DNA from: DATFVA01 sp963815785
Lineage (GTDB): Bacteria > Bacteroidota > Ignavibacteria > Ignavibacteriales > Ignavibacteriaceae
Direction: 5' to 3'
DNA length: 64,000 bases
Assembly: GCA_963815785.1 (NCBI GenBank)
Contig: CAWFHZ010000013.1
Span: 62,001-126,000 of the forward strand
Positions 47,615-57,814 of this stretch are shown piece after piece. The notes under the pieces are model-generated. The model ran no database searches and was not told where the DNA came from. It saw nothing but the letters and a program-made list of their open reading frames with translations. The position numbers and the translations under genes are program-made. Within the stretch, counting starts at the first letter, position 1. Every line of letters starts with the position of its first letter.

Positions 47615-49357
47615 ATGAAAAAATTAATTTACCTCATAATAGTTTTTTTAATATGTAATTATACATCTGCTCAAGTCGCTAATCACCTTGTAATAGCAGA
47701 AGTTTATGGCGGGGGTGGAAATGGTGGTCCTCCGGCTTCATTGTTAAATGATTATGTAGTATTATATAACCCTACTTCGTCCTCGGTAGATTTAAGAACA
47801 TGGTCTATACAAAATGCACGCACTGGATCTTCAACATGGGATGTACAACCTTTACGGGGAAATATTAATGCTTCTTCATATTATTATATTCAGTTTTGGT
47901 CTGCAGGTCCTAATGGCGATACAATTCAGACAGGACCCAATTTAGTTTCAACTGATAGTCTTGCATCTACTTCCGGAAAAATTGCATTGGTAGATAATCA
48001 GACACCTCTTACCGGAATCGATCCTCTTCCTAACTCTGATATTATTGATTTCGTTGGATACGGAGCTACCGATGCTTATGAAACATCGCCAGCTCCAGCA
48101 CCAAGTAATAACAGCAGTATAAGACGATTATCAAATTCGGACGAAGCAACCTATAATATTAATGGTAGTGGCTGGGATACTGATAACAATTCTAATGATT
48201 TTTATGTTCAGAATAATTTGACTTCAAATCCGCCAGCAAACCAAAGTGCAATTGCAGATCACCCTGTGATTGCAGAAATTTATACAAACGGAGGCAATGG
48301 CTTTGCCCTATATCAATATGATTTTTTAGTGCTTTATAATCCTACCGGGTCATCAATAGATTTATCAACATGGTCAGTTCAAAGAGAGAATAATAATGAC
48401 GGCGCTTGGTTAGTAGGAGATTTATCAGGTTCTATTGATCCAAACTCTTACTATTTGATTCAGGGAGCAAGTGCAGATACAAACGGAAGTCCTCTGCCAT
48501 TTCCACCACAAGACACAATCAATAATTTTAATTTATCAGCTACATCTGGAAAAATTTCACTGGTTAATGATCAAACGTTAATTGAAGGTATGTCTGATCC
48601 AAATATTGTAGATTTCGTTGGTTATGGAGGGGCAAATCAATATAAAGGACTCGCTACAGCCCCACCGCCATCACCAATTCAAACGGTTCGCCGAAGAGAC
48701 AATAATGGATTATATGTTTATCTTTCCAATGGTCATGGATGGAATACAGGAGATAACCAGACAGATTTCTATTTGCAGGACAATTCTACTCCACCTCTGC
48801 CTGTAGAACTCTTTTCTTTCTCGGCTTTACTTGTAAGAGATGGGGTATCAATAAAATGGGAAACAAAGACCGAAGTACGGAATTATGGATTTGAGATAGA
48901 AAGAAAATCCACCTCTTGTAATTGGCAAAAGATAAAATTTATTGAAGGTCATGGAAACAGCAATATTCCACGGTCGTACTCATATTTAGATAATGTTATA
49001 CAACCCGGTACCTATTATTACAGACTTAAACAAATAGATACGAATGGAAAATTTGAATATTCAAAATCAATTGAAATTAGTATTAAGGGATTGGAAAAAT
49101 TCGATTTAAAACAAAATTACCCAAACCCTTTTAATCCTGTAACAATAATAAGTTTTACTGTTCCTGAAAGATCAAATGTTCAGATTATAGTTTACAATAT
49201 ATTAGGACAGGAAGTAAAAACTTTGGTTAATGAAATAAAAGAGGCGGGAAATTATTCGGTTTCTTTCGATGCTTCAAAACTGAATAGCGGTGTATATTTT
49301 TATGAATTAAAAACCAGGGATTTCAGGCAAATAAAAAAAATGATTTTAATGAAATAA
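47615..49357 (+). CDS. T9SS-secreted protein with two lamin-tail domains
   Basis: Exported protein of 580 aa. Signal peptide: L-I-Y-L-I-I-V-F-L-I-C-N-Y-T-S-A-Q, cleavage near residue 20. Two lamin-tail (LTD) domains follow in tandem (about 24-180 and 212-385). Each starts with a strand of H-(L/P)-V-I-A-E-(V/I)-Y type, then D-(Y/F)-(V/L)-V-L-Y-N-P-T and (V/I)-D-L-(R/S)-T-W-S-(I/V)-Q, and ends near V-D-F-V-G-Y-G. A spacer domain and a C-terminal sorting domain (N-Y-P-N-P-F-N-P-V-T ... K-K-M-I-L-M-K) complete it. LTDs in secreted bacterial proteins are thought to bind substrate or surface, often beside nucleases; no enzyme domain is present here. Intact. Confidence 0.88.
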   Translation: MKKLIYLIIVFLICNYTSAQVANHLVIAEVYGGGGNGGPPASLLNDYVVLYNPTSSSVDLRTWSIQNARTGSSTWDVQPLRGNINASSYYYIQFWSAGPNGDTIQTGPNLVSTDSLASTSGKIALVDNQTPLTGIDPLPNSDIIDFVGYGATDAYETSPAPAPSNNSSIRRLSNSDEATYNINGSGWDTDNNSNDFYVQNNLTSNPPANQSAIADHPVIAEIYTNGGNGFALYQYDFLVLYNPTGSSIDLSTWSVQRENNNDGAWLVGDLSGSIDPNSYYLIQGASADTNGSPLPFPPQDTINNFNLSATSGKISLVNDQTLIEGMSDPNIVDFVGYGGANQYKGLATAPPPSPIQTVRRRDNNGLYVYLSNGHGWNTGDNQTDFYLQDNSTPPLPVELFSFSALLVRDGVSIKWETKTEVRNYGFEIERKSTSCNWQKIKFIEGHGNSNIPRSYSYLDNVIQPGTYYYRLKQIDTNGKFEYSKSIEISIKGLEKFDLKQNYPNPFNPVTIISFTVPERSNVQIIVYNILGQEVKTLVNEIKEAGNYSVSFDASKLNSGVYFYELKTRDFRQIKKMILMK

Positions 49358-49375
49358 GTTTTCCTTATTCCAGAC

Positions 49376-49402
49376 AAGGCTCATTTAAATGGGCTTTTTT
49401 TA
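49376..49402 (+). terminator. Intrinsic terminator
   Basis: AAGGCTCATTT followed directly by AAATGGGCTTT folds into a stem (one G-T pair, one mismatch) and runs into seven T residues, 18 bases past the lamin-tail gene. Confidence 0.78.
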
Positions 49403-49490
49403 AAGTCAATGATTGATATTCATCACCACTTATAATTTCCAATAACTTAAAATTTAACTAGAATAATTAACCCAAAAGGAGACGAATATT

Positions 49491-49985
49491 ATGTCGAATA
49501 AAATTAAAGAATTAATAAAAAAGTTAGCTAATCCAAATGGAATTATAAGGCAGAAAGCGAGGTATGAACTCGTAAAGTTAGGAAATCCGGCTTTTGATTA
49601 TTTGCTTGAAATGCAAAGTTCTGAAAAACATCTTACCAGATGGGAAGCAGTAAAAGCAATAAGTGAAATAGGAAGAAAAGATTCTATTCCTATACTTATA
49701 AATGCACTTGAAGATGAGGAGTTTGATGTTAGATGGCTTGCGGCTGAAGGGCTTATTGATATCGGACATGATTCTGTTTTTCCCCTTCTTAAATCTTTTA
49801 TCGCTAATAAAGATTCTGTGCATTTAAAAGAAGGTTTGCATCATGTTCTTAAAGGTTTGGAAATAAGAGGGCTTTATGAAGATAAACATGAAATTATTAA
49901 AGCGCTTGAAACTTTTGACGCGCCGGTCAAAATTCAATTAAAGATTTTAGATTTGATTAAAGATGAAGTGGTGAATATTAAGTAA
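49491..49985 (+). CDS. HEAT-repeat protein
   Basis: Cytosolic 164-aa helical-repeat protein without signal peptide. Four HEAT-like units are visible, with I-R-Q-K-A-R-Y-E-L-V-K-L-G, T-R-W-E-A-V-K-A-I-S-E-I-G and V-R-W-L-A-A-E-G-L-I-D-I-G as the second helices. Such proteins serve as protein-protein scaffolds. An AAAGGAG site precedes the ATG. It stands alone between two terminated genes; no specific function can be given. Confidence 0.82.
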   Translation: MSNKIKELIKKLANPNGIIRQKARYELVKLGNPAFDYLLEMQSSEKHLTRWEAVKAISEIGRKDSIPILINALEDEEFDVRWLAAEGLIDIGHDSVFPLLKSFIANKDSVHLKEGLHHVLKGLEIRGLYEDKHEIIKALETFDAPVKIQLKILDLIKDEVVNIK

Positions 49986-50068
49986 TGCTGCAAAGTTTTT
50001 ATTATTCAATAAATAAATAATTTAGATTTATTATCATTTAAAAATTTTTTAAGTAGAAGGATTCTGTT

Positions 50069-51054
50069 ATGGAAGAAAGAAAATTGGGAAAAGAGGGCCC
50101 GGTAGTTTCGTCTATTGGACTTGGCTGTATGGGAATGTCGGAATTTTACGGAGATGCAGATGAAGTTGAATCAATCAATACAATACATAAAGCTTTTGAT
50201 CTGGGAATTAACTTTTTTGATACAGCAGATATGTACGGTCCTTTTAAAAATGAAAAACTTGTTGGAAAAGCTCTAAAAGGAATAAGAGGAAAAGTAATCC
50301 TGGCAACCAAATTTGGAATTGTACGGAGTGAAAATCCCAGAAGCGTTCTGTAAATGGAAAACCTGAATATGTTAAATCAGCTTGTGATGCTTCGCTGAAA
50401 CGGCTCGGTGTTGATCATATTGATTTGTATTACCAGCACAGAGTGGATAAAAACACTCCAATTGAAGATACAATAGGAGCATTGTCAGATCTTGTCAAGG
50501 CAGGCAAAGTGAGATTTATAGGGATGTCTGAAGCCTCTGCAGACACTATTCGTCGTGCAAATAAAATTCACCAGGTTACTGCACTTCAATCAGAATATTC
50601 TTTATGGACGCGCGATCCGGAATCTGAAATATTTTCAACCGTGAGAGAACTTGGAATCGGGTTTGTTTCCTATAGCCCTTTAGGCAGAGGATTTCTGACC
50701 GGAAGATTTAAGAGCCCGGATGATTTTGACAAAAATGATTTCAGAAAATATTCACCGCGTTTCCAGGGAGAAAATTTTCAAAAAAATCTGAAACTTGTGA
50801 ACAAAGTAAATCAGCTAGCAAAAGACAAAGATATTACTCCAGCACAGCTTGCATTAGCCTGGGTACTGAACCGCGGAAATGATATCGTCCCGATTCCGGG
50901 GACAACAAAGATTAAACACATCGAAGAAAATGTTAAAGCAGCTGACATTAATCTGACAGAAGATGAACTTCAGGAAATTGATGAAATTTTTCCAATGGAT
51001 GCGGCAAGCGGATTACGTTATCCGGAAGAATCAATGAAGTCAGTTAATAATTAA
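50069..51054 (+). CDS. Aldo/keto reductase, frame broken once
   Basis: NADPH-dependent aldo/keto reductase of about 328 aa after repair. The catalytic tetrad is present: Asp in F-F-D-T-A-D, Tyr in D-M-Y-G-P, Lys in L-A-T-K-F-G and His in L-Y-Y-Q-H-R-V-D. The cofactor region near the end reads P-I-P-G-T-T-K-I-K-H-I-E-E-N. One base is missing between 50336 and 50345: adding one restores E-N-P-x-K-R-S-V-N-G-K-P-E-Y-V-K, the expected link to the second half. It resembles the broad-range AKR group with the Y-Y-Q-H-R motif. The substrate is unknown. A sequencing error is likely. Confidence 0.87.
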
Positions 51055-51320
51055 ATCGAATAATAAAAATTATTTTGTACCCGGCACTCCCGGATTAATT
51101 TTATACAGGAGATCGTACTGTTTTCACTACTATCTCCTCTTTTATTTTTACCTCTAATATTCGACTCTTTAGTCGTACAAATAATACATTTGGTCGAGCC
51201 ATAATAATCACCGTTCAAAAAACTTCTTATTCCTGTAACAATTCAAGTTTTATTAGAGGCACATACTTTGTTAACAGAAGAAGGTGTTAAACAAAAATAA
51301 ATAAAGAAGGGAAATAGTGT

Positions 51321-51899
51321 ATGAAAAACATTTTAAAATACTCGGTTATTCTCCTGGCGACAATGATACTTTCATCATGCAGCGATCAGGTAACAGGATC
51401 TTTAAATTCACCGGAGAATAGTGAATTGAACAAAGCAGAATTATTAGTCCCGGGCGAATTATCACAGGAAGAGGCAGATGGGATAATTTTTATGCGGCAG
51501 GAAGAAAAAGTTGCAAGGGATGTGTATACTATACTCGGACAAACATGGGATTTGAAGATATTTGAGAATATCAAAATGGCTGAGCAAAAACATATGGATG
51601 CTGTACAAAAATTGATCATTAAATACAATCTAACAGACCCGGTAATCAACGATGAGGTTGGAGTTTTTGCAGATCCGGCTTTTCAACAAATGTTTGATGA
51701 CTTTGTTCTGCAGGGTCAACAATCAATAACTGAGGCAATGCTCGTTGGACAAACAATTGAGGAAGATGACATAGCCGCACTTGAATCCCAGTTATCATTT
51801 GTTGATAATCAGGATTTAATAAAAGTTTATTCAAATCTAAAAACCGCTTCTGAGAGTCATCTCTTTGCTTTCACAAATTATGCATTATCCGCTTATTAA
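51321..51899 (+). CDS. DUF2202 ferritin-like lipoprotein
   Basis: Exported lipoprotein of 192 aa. A lipobox is visible in A-T-M-I-L-S-S-C-S, so the mature protein starts at about Cys20 and is lipid-anchored. The mature part is a four-helix DUF2202 domain, with M-R-Q-E-E-K-V-A-R-D-V-Y (about 56-67), A-E-Q-K-H-M-D-A-V and a final helix S-E-S-H-L-F-A-F-T. The Glu and His residues (E-E, E-x-x-H, E-x-H) are spaced as in ferritin-like metal sites. The role is unknown; metal binding or oxidative-stress work is inferred from the fold. A strong terminator follows. Confidence 0.88.
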   Translation: MKNILKYSVILLATMILSSCSDQVTGSLNSPENSELNKAELLVPGELSQEEADGIIFMRQEEKVARDVYTILGQTWDLKIFENIKMAEQKHMDAVQKLIIKYNLTDPVINDEVGVFADPAFQQMFDDFVLQGQQSITEAMLVGQTIEEDDIAALESQLSFVDNQDLIKVYSNLKTASESHLFAFTNYALSAY

Positions 51900-51906
51900 T
51901 TTCTTT

Positions 51907-51936
51907 AAAGGGCACTTTATATGTGCCCTTTATTTT
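51907..51936 (+). terminator. Intrinsic terminator
   Basis: AAAGGGCAC (51907-51915) and GTGCCCTTT (51923-51931) form a 9-base stem, then ATTTT follows. It lies 8 bases past the DUF2202 stop. Confidence 0.9.
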
Positions 51937-52113
51937 ACCTTTTATATTTAACAATTGTTCAATTTTTTTACTGCATAGCAAAATTGTTATGAGGATTATT
52001 TATTAATTCTTTATATTAATACCTATTATTAAGACTGGATGAGAATTATATTTCCCATCTACCAAGGTTGTAACTACAAATAAATTATTATTATTTAACA
52101 AAGAGAGGATATT

Positions 52114-54142
52114 ATGAAAAGAGCTACTACTGGTTTGCTTTTTGTGCTTATTGTATTTCAACGCTTACTCTTATGATAAATTATCTATAATTGAGCGATT
52201 TACAAATTCTTCCTGTGTTCCTTGTGCAAACATTAATAATGCATGGTATAATGCAGTAACTCATGAATTAGTTAATTCGGGTACTGTAGCCCATATAGTT
52301 TATAATGGATGGTGGCCTGGTGCAAATGATCCTATGTATCTACTAAATCAATCTGATAACACCTCCAGGATTAATTACTATGGAGTTAATGCTGTACCCT
52401 GGATTGTTGTAAATGGAACTACAATTTCTACTACAGAAACTGCTTTAGAAAATGCTGTATCAAACGGGAATTCAGAATATTCACCGTTTCAAATTTCTGT
52501 TGTAGTCGTTGAGTTTTCTCAAACTCTCATAAAATATACTGTAACCATTACTCGAGACCCTAACGACAATACTACATTCAGCAACAATATCAAACTTCAA
52601 TTTGGATTAACAGAAAAAACAGTTGCATTTGCAAGTCCTCAACCTAATGGTGAATCCCAATTTTTTAGTATCTGCCGCAAGATGCTGCCAAATGCAAGTG
52701 GAACATTAATTACTATACCTGCACCGGGTGAATCTACTGAAATTACATTAGAATATGTCCCAACCTCACAATTTCTTTCATCAGTAAACCTTGATAGCAT
52801 TAGAGTTGTTTCATTCATTCAGGATGATGTTAATAAATATATATATCAGTCATATATGAATGTAAACTACAACTCATCAATAAATTCCACTAGTGCGGAT
52901 ATTATTGGGAACAATAGCGATCCAGCAGATTTCGTCACCTCAGTAAAAAACTCCGGTTTGATGGAGGATACATATGAAGTACACGTTAATATGAATGCTC
53001 CGGAAGGATGGACAGGTGAATATACAACACCGAATGGGACATTTACATTTGATCAGGTTGATCAGATACAGGTTCCCGTAAACGATACCTCTGCAATAGC
53101 ACTAAGTGTAAACCCCAGCGGAATTGACGGGTACGGAGAAATAGAGGTACAATTCGTTTCTTTAAATACTCAAGACATTAGTTCCACACAAATGAGGCTT
53201 GTGACAAATTCTGGATTAAATGGATTAATAATAGATGCATCAGATAATCACTATGGCGATATGATTTTACCCGCTTTTGAGCAGGAGTTCCAGCATCCGA
53301 ATGGAATAGTTTCTCGGGATGCTCTGTTTAGTGGAATTGATCTTACTAACTTTTCACTAATAGCCTGGTCTACAGGTCATGTTTTCCCTGTATTCAAACA
53401 ATACGAGGTAGACGCTCTAGAATCATTCATGGATAATGGAGGGAGATTACTTATTGATGGTCAGGATGTTGGCAGTGATATTTTTGAATCTTCTGGTCAA
53501 AGTCAATTCGCCCAAGATTTTTATCATAATTTTCTGCATGCGGATTATGTTGCAGATTGGGGACAATCGTATTTCTTTCAGGGAATCGCAGGTGATCCTA
53601 TAACTGATCAGATAATTTTATCCCTTTCGGGCATCTATGATAGATCTCCTGATCAGGTAGCTGCATTTGACTCTTATGCATCAACACTTTTCACGTTCAG
53701 TGCATCCACTAGATATAGCGGAATCAGAGCAGATGATGGAAATAGTAAAGTTGTTTATCTTGGTTTCGGATTTGAACAAATAAATGATATTGCGGTTCGA
53801 GATACACTTATTGCAAAATCCGTGAGGTGGCTGACGGAAGATTTAGTCTTGTCAGCTGCAAATGATCCAAATAAAATATTAACCTTTGGTCTAGAACAGA
53901 ATTATCCGAATCCATTTAACCCGACAACATCTATATCTTATACAATTCCTAAATCTGCACAAACTACTTTAAAAGTATATGATGTTCTGGGAAATGAAGT
54001 GGCTACTTTGGTAAATGGTGAAAATACAGCCGGCGTTCATAGTGTAGAGTTTAATGCAGCCAAATTATCATCGGGCATTTATTTCTATAAACTGCAGTCG
54101 GGAAACCTTTTACAAACCAAAAAGATGATGCTGTTGAAATAA
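52114..54142 (+). CDS. Omp28-like T9SS-secreted protein, frame broken in the signal peptide
   Basis: Exported protein of about 675 aa. The ATG at 52114 follows an AGAGAGG site. The signal peptide is interrupted in TTTTT 52139-52143; removing one T gives M-K-R-A-T-T-G-L-L-L-C-L-L-Y-F-N-A-Y-S. The N-terminal mature domain is thioredoxin-like as in Omp28-related proteins: F-T-N-S-S-C-V-P-C-A-N (CxxC), then V-P-W-I-V-V-N-G (the cis-Pro side). A beta-rich middle follows, then a domain with D-N-G-G-R-L-L-I-D-G-Q-D-V-G. The C-terminal sorting domain reads N-Y-P-N-P-F-N-P-T-T ... K-K-M-M-L-L-K. It may act as a surface disulfide or adhesion protein; the function is not established. Confidence 0.87.
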
Positions 54143-54163
54143 ACTTTCATTAATATCCAACTT

Positions 54164-54190
54164 AAAAGGGAGCTTCGGCTCCCTTTTTTT
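54164..54190 (+). terminator. Intrinsic terminator with TTCG loop
   Basis: AAAAGGGAGC - TTCG - GCTCCCTTTT with further T residues, 22 bases past the Omp28-like gene. A stable UUCG tetraloop terminator. Confidence 0.95.
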
Positions 54191-54273
54191 TACCCATTAT
54201 TAATGCTTCTTTTGCCACACCGTTAATTAATATTTAATTTTATTTTTATTCTTTTTGAAACTGAGAGAAGCAT

Positions 54274-55224
54274 ATGAAAGTATTTTTCTTAATCACATTG
54301 CTGTTGTTTGGAATAATTTCAGTTTCGGCGCAGTACAAATCATTACACTTCGGACTCAAAAAAAATAATCCTACTTCTTATCTTTCTTATCATAATAAAA
54401 GTATGTTTCCGGGAAATAGTTCTGATTTGATAAATGAAAATTTACAAAACTCAAACTCTTCGGAGATATTACAGCAATCCCCCGATCTTGAATTATTCGG
54501 AAATATCGGAAATAATATTCTCAACAGCTTTAAAGGAGATAATCTCTATTTTCACCTTGCCGGAATAGCTTCTACTATTTTAATAGTTTCAACAAATACG
54601 GACTATAAAGTGCAGCATTTTTTTAATGAGAATGAACAATTCGGGGAAGCAGCTTTACCAATTATCCGGGCGGGAATGTATATACCTTTCGTAACAGGAG
54701 GTTCATTATATGCTTACGGAAAATTAAAAAAAGACGACCGAGCGGTAGCTGCTTCTTTTGCCGTTCTGCAATCCAGCCTTGTTGCTTTTGTATATAACTC
54801 ATTGTTAAAAGCAGTTACTGGTAGACCCAATCCTGACTGGCAAAATAATAAGAATATGGAAGAATTAAGTAAAACTTTCAGATTCGGTTTTATGAGGGGA
54901 GGAATCTTCTGGGGATGGCCTTCGGGGCACACTTCATCAGCAATGGCAGTGGTTTCTGCTTTAACAAGTTTTTACTCAGATAAAACATGGTTAAAAATTG
55001 CGGGCTACTCCGTGGTTGCATATATGATGTACGGAGTCTCATCATTACACAGGGGAGGAATGCACTGGTTTTCGGACGCAGTTGCTGCCGCATTTATGTC
55101 TTATGCTATAGGTTCAACAATAGGCAAATACTATAGAAGCAAATTTGAACAAAAAGAAGGGCGTACTTCCTTACCGGCAAATGGTATGGAAATTCCGTTG
55201 TTAAATTTTCAATATTCATTTTAA
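54274..55224 (+). CDS. PAP2-family phosphatase
   Basis: Exported or membrane-associated phosphatase of 316 aa. The signal segment F-F-L-I-T-L-L-L-F-G-I-I-S-V is followed by a polar region (to about 95), then membrane helices and the three PAP2 motifs: K-A-V-T-G-R-P, P-S-G-H-T-S-S and S-L-H-R-G-G-M-H-W-F-S-D (about 187-265). The first Arg of motif three, normally S-R-x(5)-H, is replaced: the window reads S-S-L-H-R-G-G-M-H, so the Arg sits two places later. Family members hydrolyse phosphatidic acid or undecaprenyl pyrophosphate. Substrate unknown. It converges closely with the TSUP gene. Confidence 0.87.
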   Translation: MKVFFLITLLLFGIISVSAQYKSLHFGLKKNNPTSYLSYHNKSMFPGNSSDLINENLQNSNSSEILQQSPDLELFGNIGNNILNSFKGDNLYFHLAGIASTILIVSTNTDYKVQHFFNENEQFGEAALPIIRAGMYIPFVTGGSLYAYGKLKKDDRAVAASFAVLQSSLVAFVYNSLLKAVTGRPNPDWQNNKNMEELSKTFRFGFMRGGIFWGWPSGHTSSAMAVVSALTSFYSDKTWLKIAGYSVVAYMMYGVSSLHRGGMHWFSDAVAAAFMSYAIGSTIGKYYRSKFEQKEGRTSLPANGMEIPLLNFQYSF

Positions 55225-55232
55225 CGAAAGTT

Positions 55233-56057
55233 TTATGCCTGAAGATAAATTGAATATAAAAGAAAAACCAGTCCTGATAAAGACAAACCTATTCCGATTA
55301 ATCTTTTTAAAATATGCTCATCTATTTTTGTTGAAATAGAGTTTCCAGTAAATGCGCCAATCACGAAACCAATGATCACGGGGGTTGCATACCCGAAATG
55401 AACATTTCCAAGAAAGTAGTGACTAATACTTCCGGTTAAACTTGTAATTGTAATCATAAATAAGCCGGTTGCTGAGGCAATCTGTGAAGGAATTGAAAAA
55501 ATGCCTACCATAATAGGGACCTTTAAAAATCCTCCGCCTATTCCGAATAATCCTGCCATTGTTCCGGCCATTACGCCAAAAACAAGAGCCATCATAAAAC
55601 TTACCCGGTATGCTCCGTAATCTGTCTTGCGGATTACTGCCGGACCTATTTTATTTAATTTATAGAAGATGGAGTTTTTCAGATTTGTTCTTGGTGCATT
55701 ATAGGAATTAATTATGAAGTTAATTCCCAGGTAAACAACAAAAATTCCAAATACCCATTCAAGTATAAAAACCGGTATTATAACAGAGAGAAATGATCCG
55801 AAAACAGTTCCAAATACTGTTGGAACTTCTAAAAGAAGACCTGTTTTATAATCAATTAATTTTTTCCTGGCGTTGAAGATTGTTGATACAAGCGCACTGG
55901 GAAATAACGCAACAAGTACTGAACCAACTGCAATATTTAAAGGAACATGAAAGCCGATTACAAGAAGCGGAATCATAAACACCCCGCCGCCGAAACCAAT
56001 TACGGTACCGAATCCGCTGATTAATATTGCAAAAAGAATGATTAATAATTCTATCAT
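55233..56057 (-). CDS. TSUP/TauE-family anion permease
   Basis: Inner-membrane transporter of 274 aa with about eight helices in two halves. Each half has the family glycine-rich turn: F-G-T-V-I-G-F-G-G-G-V-F-M-I-P (about 15-30) and M-A-G-L-F-G-I-G-G-G-F-L-K-V-P (about 166-180). TSUP proteins move sulfite, sulfoacetate, taurine-derived or similar small anions; the substrate cannot be told here. It ends 9 bases from the converging PAP2 gene with no room for a separate terminator. Intact. Confidence 0.9.
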   Translation of the reverse strand: MIELLIILFAILISGFGTVIGFGGGVFMIPLLVIGFHVPLNIAVGSVLVALFPSALVSTIFNARKKLIDYKTGLLLEVPTVFGTVFGSFLSVIIPVFILEWVFGIFVVYLGINFIINSYNAPRTNLKNSIFYKLNKIGPAVIRKTDYGAYRVSFMMALVFGVMAGTMAGLFGIGGGFLKVPIMVGIFSIPSQIASATGLFMITITSLTGSISHYFLGNVHFGYATPVIIGFVIGAFTGNSISTKIDEHILKRLIGIGLSLSGLVFLLYSIYLQA

Positions 56058-56267
56058 TTTAAATGGGATAAAAGATTAATTCTTGAAAGTTTAAACTTAA
56101 AAATGTTAAATGATAATTGAATAATTTAATACTCATTTTGATGCAAAATTTTTTGCTTAGATTCCGGTTTTATTTAATAATTTTTCTTACGGAGAAGGGT
56201 TATCGTTAATTTAATAAGTTACAATGAAAAAATACCCGGGACTATACAATTAAAAGATTGATATTTT

Positions 56268-56373
56268 TTACCCTTGCAATTTTTTCGATTTAAAATATTC
56301 TTCCATTGGTTTGAAATAAAAATCTTTCCAGCCTTTTTTATAACTGTCACTTTGTCCTGCAGGAATATTTTTA
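56268..56373 (-). pseudogene. Duplicated 3' fragment of the SRPBCC gene
   Basis: Encodes N-I-P-A-G-Q-S-D-S-Y-K-K-G-W-K-D-F-Y-F-K-P-M-E-E and then a different short tail. Bases 56297-56373 match 57439-57515, the end of the intact SRPBCC gene, with two mismatches in 77. No upstream part exists. The two copies flank the methyltransferase gene as direct repeats. Confidence 0.85.
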
Positions 56374-56486
56374 AACTTTGGGTAACCCTTGTGCCTGAAG
56401 TTTGGAAGCTAAGTCAACCTCACTTATTCAATCGGCTAAACTTAATATCTAAAAAAATCATTGTCAGCATCTGGCGTATCCTATTT

Positions 56487-57389
56487 CTATTTTGTAAGCA
56501 CAATTTCAGCTCCTCTTATACCCAAATCTATTAATTCATGCTTAAGGTATTTATCAGCTAATTTCATTTCTCTAATAATATCTAAATCTTCTTCACTAGG
56601 GTGATGTGGTAATATTTTTAATACTTTGAAATCTGTTTGAGAGATTATTTTTAGATAATCTGAATGTCTTAGCCTATTCTGATAATGAAGGGTCGGATTA
56701 AATTTTTTCCATTCCTTTGATGAATATTTTAAATAATTGTATATAGAAATATTTTTATCGAAGTATGCCCAATGATCCTGATAATCTATGATAATGGAAA
56801 AGATTCCTCCTCCTTTCATTATTCTATAACACTCTTCAAGTATTGGTCGTATATCAGTTTCGGGTAAATGTTCTAATGTCGAAGTCGAAGAAATAAAATC
56901 AAAGCTCTCCCTTTCAAAAATTGTATTTCTTGCATCCATAGGCGCATAGTATTGTATTCTAAATGAGTTCTTAATATAGTTTAAAATATCCCTATGTCTA
57001 TTTTTAATTTGCACTTCAGCTGGAATATCAAAGGGGACAGAATTCTTATTTAATTTAAACTTATCTAATGTATCTGTTATTAGCTCATGAATTATTAGTT
57101 TCCGTATATCAATACAATGAACCTCAAATTTTAAAAAAGCTATACAAATTGGAATAGTTAGAGTCCACCCGGCTCCAAATTCAAAGTATTTATTTTCATT
57201 GATTTTTAATTGATTATAATTTTTAAAATTTTGAAAATGCTTATAAGCAATGTTAACATTCCTCATAAATTCGATATTAGTCGGTGGCAATTTTTTCGAA
57301 ATGTATCGCTGGAACAAATAATTCATTTTTTCTCCCCACGGTAGAACAGACAATACTTTTTTTAAATAATTTTTACATCTAAAATTCAT
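56487..57389 (-). CDS. SAM-dependent methyltransferase
   Basis: Class I methyltransferase of 300 aa. The SAM-binding motif region is F-E-F-G-A-G-W-T-L-T-I-P (about 70-81), then V-H-C-I-D-I-R-K (about 91-98). F-D-F-I-S-S-T-S-T-L-E-H-L-P (about 168-181) and M-K-G-G-G-I-F-S-I-I-I-D-Y (about 200-212) form the later strands, as in Methyltransf_11-type proteins. The acceptor is unknown; a lipid or glycan is possible. The gene is AT-richer than its neighbours and is bracketed by two copies of an SRPBCC 3' end, which hints at a later arrival. Intact. Confidence 0.8.
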   Translation of the reverse strand: MNFRCKNYLKKVLSVLPWGEKMNYLFQRYISKKLPPTNIEFMRNVNIAYKHFQNFKNYNQLKINENKYFEFGAGWTLTIPICIAFLKFEVHCIDIRKLIIHELITDTLDKFKLNKNSVPFDIPAEVQIKNRHRDILNYIKNSFRIQYYAPMDARNTIFERESFDFISSTSTLEHLPETDIRPILEECYRIMKGGGIFSIIIDYQDHWAYFDKNISIYNYLKYSSKEWKKFNPTLHYQNRLRHSDYLKIISQTDFKVLKILPHHPSEEDLDIIREMKLADKYLKHELIDLGIRGAEIVLTK

Positions 57390-57418
57390 AAATGATTTAG
57401 TAATGGATAATTAGGATT

Positions 57419-57814
57419 TTATCTCCTTAATTTAAAAAATTCTTCCATTGGTTTGAAATAAAAATCTTTCCAGCCTTTTTTATAATTATCACTTTGTCCT
57501 GCAGGAATATTTTTATGAATCATTATAAGTTTCGTCCCTTTTTGTATTGCCAAAAGGTTTATTTCAATTATTGAGTCCGGTGCATCAGTGGGGAACTCTG
57601 TTGTGCGCCATTGCTGCACAATCCGTCGATTTGCTTTTAATTCAATCGTTTTTCCGGTAATGTATCCATCCCAGGCTGAGAATTTGCTGTTCAATTTCGA
57701 ATTCACTTTTGCGATTCCCCCGGTCATACCTGTGTGAGCTTTACTGCTAAGCCAGGCTGAATAAACAACGGCTGGTTTTACCCTAAAGGTTTTTGTGAGT
57801 TTTATTGTTTCCAT
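57419..57814 (-). CDS. SRPBCC (AHSA1-like) domain protein
   Basis: A 131-aa single-domain START-like protein. It begins with F-R-V-K-P-A-V-V-Y-S-A-W-L-S-S-K-A-H, contains W-D-G-Y-I-T-G-K-T-I-E-L (about 49-60) and R-I-V-Q-Q-W-R-T-T-E-F-P (about 64-75), and ends with G-W-K-D-F-Y-F-K-P-M-E-E-F-F. This matches the Activator-of-Hsp90-ATPase-like subgroup, which binds hydrophobic ligands. No ligand can be named. Its 3' end is duplicated at 56268-56373. Confidence 0.85.
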   Translation of the reverse strand: METIKLTKTFRVKPAVVYSAWLSSKAHTGMTGGIAKVNSKLNSKFSAWDGYITGKTIELKANRRIVQQWRTTEFPTDAPDSIIEINLLAIQKGTKLIMIHKNIPAGQSDNYKKGWKDFYFKPMEEFFKLRR

